NCBI GenBank assembly: GCA_030591825.1
Contig: JAUVAG010000041.1
Coordinates: 1-7,600 of the forward strand
DNA length: 7,600 bases
Source of the DNA: Dethiosulfatibacter sp.
GTDB lineage: Bacteria; Bacillota; Clostridia; Tissierellales; Dethiosulfatibacteraceae
Direction: 5' to 3'
Shown: in pieces, positions 5,604-7,600 of the stretch
Numbering within the stretch: the stretch's first letter is position 1
Layout: every line of letters begins with the position of its first letter
Position numbers and translations under genes: made by a program
The notes under the pieces: model-generated
Told to the model about the DNA's origin: nothing
Database searches by the model: none
What the model saw: only the letters and a program-made list of their open reading frames with translations

Positions 5604-6236
5604 CTATACTATATATGAGAGATCGTTTAAGCGTTTTATTATGCGATTCTTCTCTGAGTCCTCATATAAAAATGACACTCCACCAGCTTTACCTGCCAAA
5701 TTGCATTTATTAAGCGTCTCAATCTCCAGCCCAAGCCATAAAGAATAAAAAATGCTTAATGTACCATCGTGTGAAACTATAATAATATTTTCGTCATCGT
5801 TTTCTACTATTTGGTTATAGAAAGCCAAAAGACGATTCCACACTTCTCTTTTCGACTCTGCCTCATTAAATGGTCTATCATCGATTGTCTTTGCCCAGTC
5901 AATAGTTTGTGGCCAGACTGGACAAGCCGCATTTTCTTTTGCCCATTCTTTTGACTGGCCAACAGCTTCTCCTAAATTAAATTCCCGTAAAGCATCTGTA
6001 AAGATAGGTTCTGTATCCAAATAATCCGCAACAATTTCTGCAGTCTTTCTTGCTCGTAATAAATCTGAGGAATACATTGCATATTGATTACCTTTAAGTT
6101 CTGAAGAAAGACGCATTCCGATTCTTTTGGCTTGTTCAATACCTGTTTCTGTTAAGTCCCAATCTCTCCAAGAACCAATCATTCCGTTTGTATGTTGCAT
6201 AGATTGTGTGTGCTGAATTGTAATAATGTTTTTCAT
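5604..6236 (-). CDS. Histidine phosphatase superfamily protein with QHxQS variant motif
   Basis: A 210-residue member of the phosphoglycerate mutase-like histidine phosphatases. Catalytic His9 lies in IQHTQS, where most members have RHGxT, so the phosphate-binding Arg is Gln and Gly is Thr. The rest is canonical: LTETG (28-32), SSDLLRARKTAEI (56-68) with phosphate-binding arginines, LREFNLGE (83-90) with the acid, and VSHDGT (154-159) with the second His. I recall a subfamily with QHCQSEHH at this place, so the change is probably ancestral rather than damage. GAGGG (6245-6241) four bases before the ATG supports the start. The gene ends in TAG. It sits 23 bp after the peptidase gene. Members dephosphorylate sugar phosphates, nucleotides or other small molecules; the substrate is not known here. 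Confidence 0.85.
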   Translation of the reverse strand: MKNIITIQHTQSMQHTNGMIGSWRDWDLTETGIEQAKRIGMRLSSELKGNQYAMYSSDLLRARKTAEIVADYLDTEPIFTDALREFNLGEAVGQSKEWAKENAACPVWPQTIDWAKTIDDRPFNEAESKREVWNRLLAFYNQIVENDDENIIIVSHDGTLSIFYSLWLGLEIETLNKCNLAGKAGGVSFLYEDSEKNRIIKRLNDLSYIV

Positions 6237-6259
6237 TTTACCCTCTTCGTTTAATGAAT

Positions 6260-6937
6260 TTATTTTTTGGTTGATACTAGGCAGAATTTTATATCACCAA
6301 TCATCCGAACATTACCATTATCAACGATTAAGGCTCCCTTATCACCTATCGCATATACTGGCTTTTTCTTCTCCTTAATAAACCTTTCAATGCTTTCATT
6401 CTGTATTTTACTACCATTAAAATGAACTTCAATACCAAATGAATCCAATATACCAAGTCCTTCATAATACTTAAAAACAGGATAATCTTTGTCAGGTGTA
6501 ATATGGTATTCAGACAGCTGTATCATTGCTCCTGCACTATAACCAAGTATAATTCCTTTGTGCTCCTTTATAGTTTCAGCAAGATTAAACTCATTAATCC
6601 GCTTGAACATCATATCCGGAAATCCACCGGTAAGATATATTATATCTGCATCCTTAATCTTCTTTCTTGCTGTCTCTCTAGTGTCTTCAAAGTAATTCAA
6701 GATGCTTATATTATCTTCAACTATTCCATATGATTTAAGCGCAGAAACGGTGACTGGATAATATTTGCCGTTCTCTTTGCCGTATAGTTTGTCCAGGTCT
6801 TTTGCGTTTTTAATTTGACCTTCACGAAAAGAGAAAGCAACTACTGCTACCTTGTGGTTTGCATTTATATATCGTGCGAAATATGGTTTGCACCAGTCCT
6901 CATCGATTGTAAATTCATTATTCAATATATTTATCAT
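6260..6937 (-). CDS. S51-family peptidase E-like protein (type 1 glutamine amidotransferase-like fold)
   Basis: A 225-residue protein with the class I glutamine amidotransferase-like fold used by peptidase E (aspartyl dipeptidase) and cyanophycinase. IIYLTGGFPDMMF (about 99-111) is the conserved glycine-rich loop. GYSAGAM (132-138) is the nucleophile elbow with Ser134, and VHFNGS (171-176) supplies the catalytic His172. AIGDKGALIVDNG (196-208) matches the family's C-terminal block; Asp199 there corresponds to the acidic position. No signal peptide is present, so it acts in the cytoplasm. AGGGG (6947-6943) five bases before the ATG supports the start. It lies 20 bp after the small membrane protein gene and 23 bp before the phosphatase gene. 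The best guess is a small peptidase or amidase; Asp-X dipeptidase activity is likely only by family. Confidence 0.85.
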   Translation of the reverse strand: MINILNNEFTIDEDWCKPYFARYINANHKVAVVAFSFREGQIKNAKDLDKLYGKENGKYYPVTVSALKSYGIVEDNISILNYFEDTRETARKKIKDADIIYLTGGFPDMMFKRINEFNLAETIKEHKGIILGYSAGAMIQLSEYHITPDKDYPVFKYYEGLGILDSFGIEVHFNGSKIQNESIERFIKEKKKPVYAIGDKGALIVDNGNVRMIGDIKFCLVSTKK

Positions 6938-6957
6938 TTCTACCCCTAAAACTTAGA

Positions 6958-7206
6958 TTAATAATAACAAAGAATATAATGGGGAGCAAATAAAGGAACA
7001 AAAGTAACGTATAAACAAATTGAATTGTTTTCTGCTATCTGCAAAATAGTTGAATTTTCCAGATACCATGTTGGTACTGGATTCTTCATATTATCAAACC
7101 AATATAATACATCATCTGCATTTTTCACGGTATATTCAAGCTCATCCTTTTGAATAAAATAAGCCCAGACAACAAGCATTAATGCTCCGATTGATAAATA
7201 AAACAT
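6958..7206 (-). CDS. Small membrane-anchored protein of unknown function
   Basis: An 82-residue protein. The N-terminus MFYLSIGALMLVVWAYFI forms one hydrophobic membrane segment, followed by a charged part (QKDELEYTVKNADDVLYWFD) and a second hydrophobic stretch near the C-terminus (ICLYVTFVPLFAPHYILCYY). I do not recognise the family. The ribosome binding site before the ATG at 7206 is poor (GGT about nine bases upstream), and the reading frame stays open for 13 codons upstream without another ATG, so the true start is uncertain. It is the first gene of the minus-strand unit, 20 bp before the peptidase gene. It may be a shortened copy of a longer membrane protein. Confidence 0.55.
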   Translation of the reverse strand: MFYLSIGALMLVVWAYFIQKDELEYTVKNADDVLYWFDNMKNPVPTWYLENSTILQIAENNSICLYVTFVPLFAPHYILCYY

Positions 7207-7350
7207 TCTGATGTTACCAAATAATATTTTATGGATAATAAAAAGAAACAGCTAATCGGCGTAAATCCCTTTATTAAGCCATGCTCCGCTCTAAAAATAA
7301 TAGTGGTGTGGCAACGACAAAGACCTTCATACGTGAAAGTCTTTTTCTTA
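7207..7350. other. Region upstream of the first minus-strand gene
   Basis: These 144 bases separate the tRNA-end repeat from the membrane protein gene. Besides the hairpin at 7319-7344 I find no convincing -35/-10 pair. Several AT-rich candidates exist (for example TATTAT elements near 7210-7230) but none has a good -35 at 16-18 bp. Confidence 0.35.
7319..7344 (-). terminator. Hairpin beside the tRNA-end repeat, terminator-like
   Basis: Arms 7319-7329 and 7334-7344 pair over 11 bp with a 4-nt loop. The one mismatch on the plus strand (C7325 against A7338) becomes a G-U pair in minus-strand RNA, which suggests selection as minus-strand RNA. It stands seven bases from the duplicated tRNA end, much as the other terminator adjoins the real tRNA. 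Its U-tract on that strand is weak, while the plus strand has TCTTTTTCTTATT. Confidence 0.45.
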
Positions 7351-7491
7351 TTGGTGGAGGAAGATGGATTCGAAGCCGGGAGCCCCGGCTGGCATGGATT
7401 GCTGTTTCAATACTAATGTCTGGGCTCTGGTATAACTCATTAATACATATATTATGGCTGGGACTCTTTTTTGATGGTTCTGCATTGCCAT
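7348..7491 (-). CDS. Doubtful 47-codon ORF ending in the tRNA-derived repeat
   Basis: The ORF reads MAMQNHQKRVPAIIYVL at its start and has AAGGAG (7497-7492) six bases before its second ATG (7485). Its last eight residues (FESIFLHQ) are encoded by the copy of the tRNA-Tyr 3' end. The good ribosome binding site is the only argument for it. No family is recognisable, and a chance ORF in an island scar is more likely. Confidence 0.2.
   Translation of the reverse strand: MAMQNHQKRVPAIIYVLMSYTRAQTLVLKQQSMPAGAPGFESIFLHQ
7351..7374 (-). repeat. Duplicate of the tRNA-Tyr 3' end, putative attachment-site scar
   Basis: This 24-bp segment is identical to 7544-7567, in the same orientation and 193 bp away. 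It covers the CCA, discriminator, acceptor 3' strand, T-stem 3' strand and most of the T-loop of tRNA-Tyr. Beyond it the tRNA sequence stops abruptly and is replaced by an unrelated palindrome (AGCCGGG 7374-7380 with CCCGGCT 7384-7390), so no tRNA can fold. Integrases that target tRNA genes leave this type of 3'-end copy. Confidence 0.75.
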
Positions 7492-7504
7492 CTCCTTACT
7501 ACGG

Positions 7505-7545
7505 AAATAACAAAAGAGCTGTCTCAGACAGCTCTTTTGTTATTT
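7505..7545 (-). terminator. tRNA-Tyr terminator, perfect 19-bp hairpin
   Basis: Arms 7505-7523 and 7527-7545 are perfectly complementary with a 3-nt loop. On the minus strand the stem core is GAGCTGTC/GACAGCTC flanked by A/T runs ending in TTTTGTTATTT. It begins within one base of the tRNA CCA end, so it very probably ends the tRNA transcript. Confidence 0.85.
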
Positions 7546-7567
7546 GGTGGAGGAAGATGGATTCGAA
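7544..7567 (-). repeat. tRNA-borne copy of the 24-bp direct repeat
   Basis: Identical to 7351-7374 and forming the 3' end of the functional tRNA-Tyr plus one downstream base. In an integration model this is the copy that restores the tRNA. Confidence 0.75.
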
Positions 7568-7600
7568 CCATCGAAGTCGAAAGACAACAGATTTACAGTC
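7545..7600 (-). tRNA. tRNA-Tyr (anticodon GUA), 5' part outside the window
   Basis: Read on the minus strand from 7600, the sequence has the anticodon loop CTGTAAA with anticodon GTA (7596-7594), a long class II variable arm (TGTCTTTCGACTTC), the T-arm GATGG-TTCGAAT-CCATC, acceptor strand TTCCTCC, discriminator A and an encoded CCA (7547-7545). The long variable arm and GUA anticodon identify tyrosine tRNA. The acceptor 5' strand, D-arm and half the anticodon stem lie beyond the window. Confidence 0.95.

Noticed and set aside
7231..7416. 61-codon plus-strand ORF (DGFEAGSPGW near its end)
   Set aside because: It opposes the minus-strand leader and its distal part is the antisense of the tRNA-derived repeat and the palindrome; no ribosome binding site or family match.
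7351..7440. Second complete tRNA gene
   Set aside because: Only the 3' 24 bases match; the T-stem partner and anticodon arm are absent, so it cannot fold as a tRNA.

Overview
The window looks like a chromosomal accessory island of a low-GC Firmicute, most likely a clostridial species. The signs are AT-rich coding sequence, strong AGGAGG-type ribosome binding sites, sigma-A-like promoters (TTGACA-17-TATTAT and TTGAAA-17-TATAAT) and protein families common in Clostridium and Lachnospiraceae. I cannot name the species from sequence alone.

Layout. The left edge (1-486, + strand) is the C-terminal half of a tyrosine recombinase. It is broken by two compensating frameshifts and has Gln at the conserved His/Trp position, so it is probably dead. 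Positions 487-851 are a decayed junction with a 13-bp imperfect inverted repeat that could be a mobile-element scar. From 852 to 7206 all genes run on the minus strand. In transcription order (right to left) they are: a small membrane protein; an S51-type (peptidase E-like) serine peptidase; a QH-variant histidine phosphatase; an APH-fold small-molecule kinase; an AAA_14/DUF4143 ATPase; a nucleotidyltransferase-like protein; a class I methyltransferase split by one in-frame TAG; and a GNAT acetyltransferase. At the right edge are the 3' part of tRNA-Tyr (minus strand), a perfect 19-bp terminator hairpin, and a second copy of the tRNA 3' end 193 bp away, as left by integrative elements.

Regulation. 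The genes fall into at least three transcription units. The first runs from about 7206 to 4538 (four genes, gaps of 20-52 bp). The second is the ATPase plus nucleotidyltransferase pair (gap 21 bp), with its own promoter and three 9-bp direct repeats at an exact 23-bp period just upstream of the -35. The third is methyltransferase plus GNAT.

The most striking find is the leader of this third unit. A consensus promoter starts a leader of roughly 185 nt holding a 26-codon upstream ORF with its own ribosome binding site. The end of that ORF can pair (15 bp) with the 5' arm of a downstream intrinsic terminator, and the terminator sits directly before the methyltransferase ribosome binding site. 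This is the architecture of ribosome-mediated (antibiotic-sensing) transcription attenuation. The methyltransferase it controls carries a premature amber codon, while the co-transcribed GNAT is intact. The APH-fold, methyltransferase, GNAT and nucleotidyltransferase genes together suggest a small-molecule or antibiotic modification island; their substrates cannot be read from sequence.
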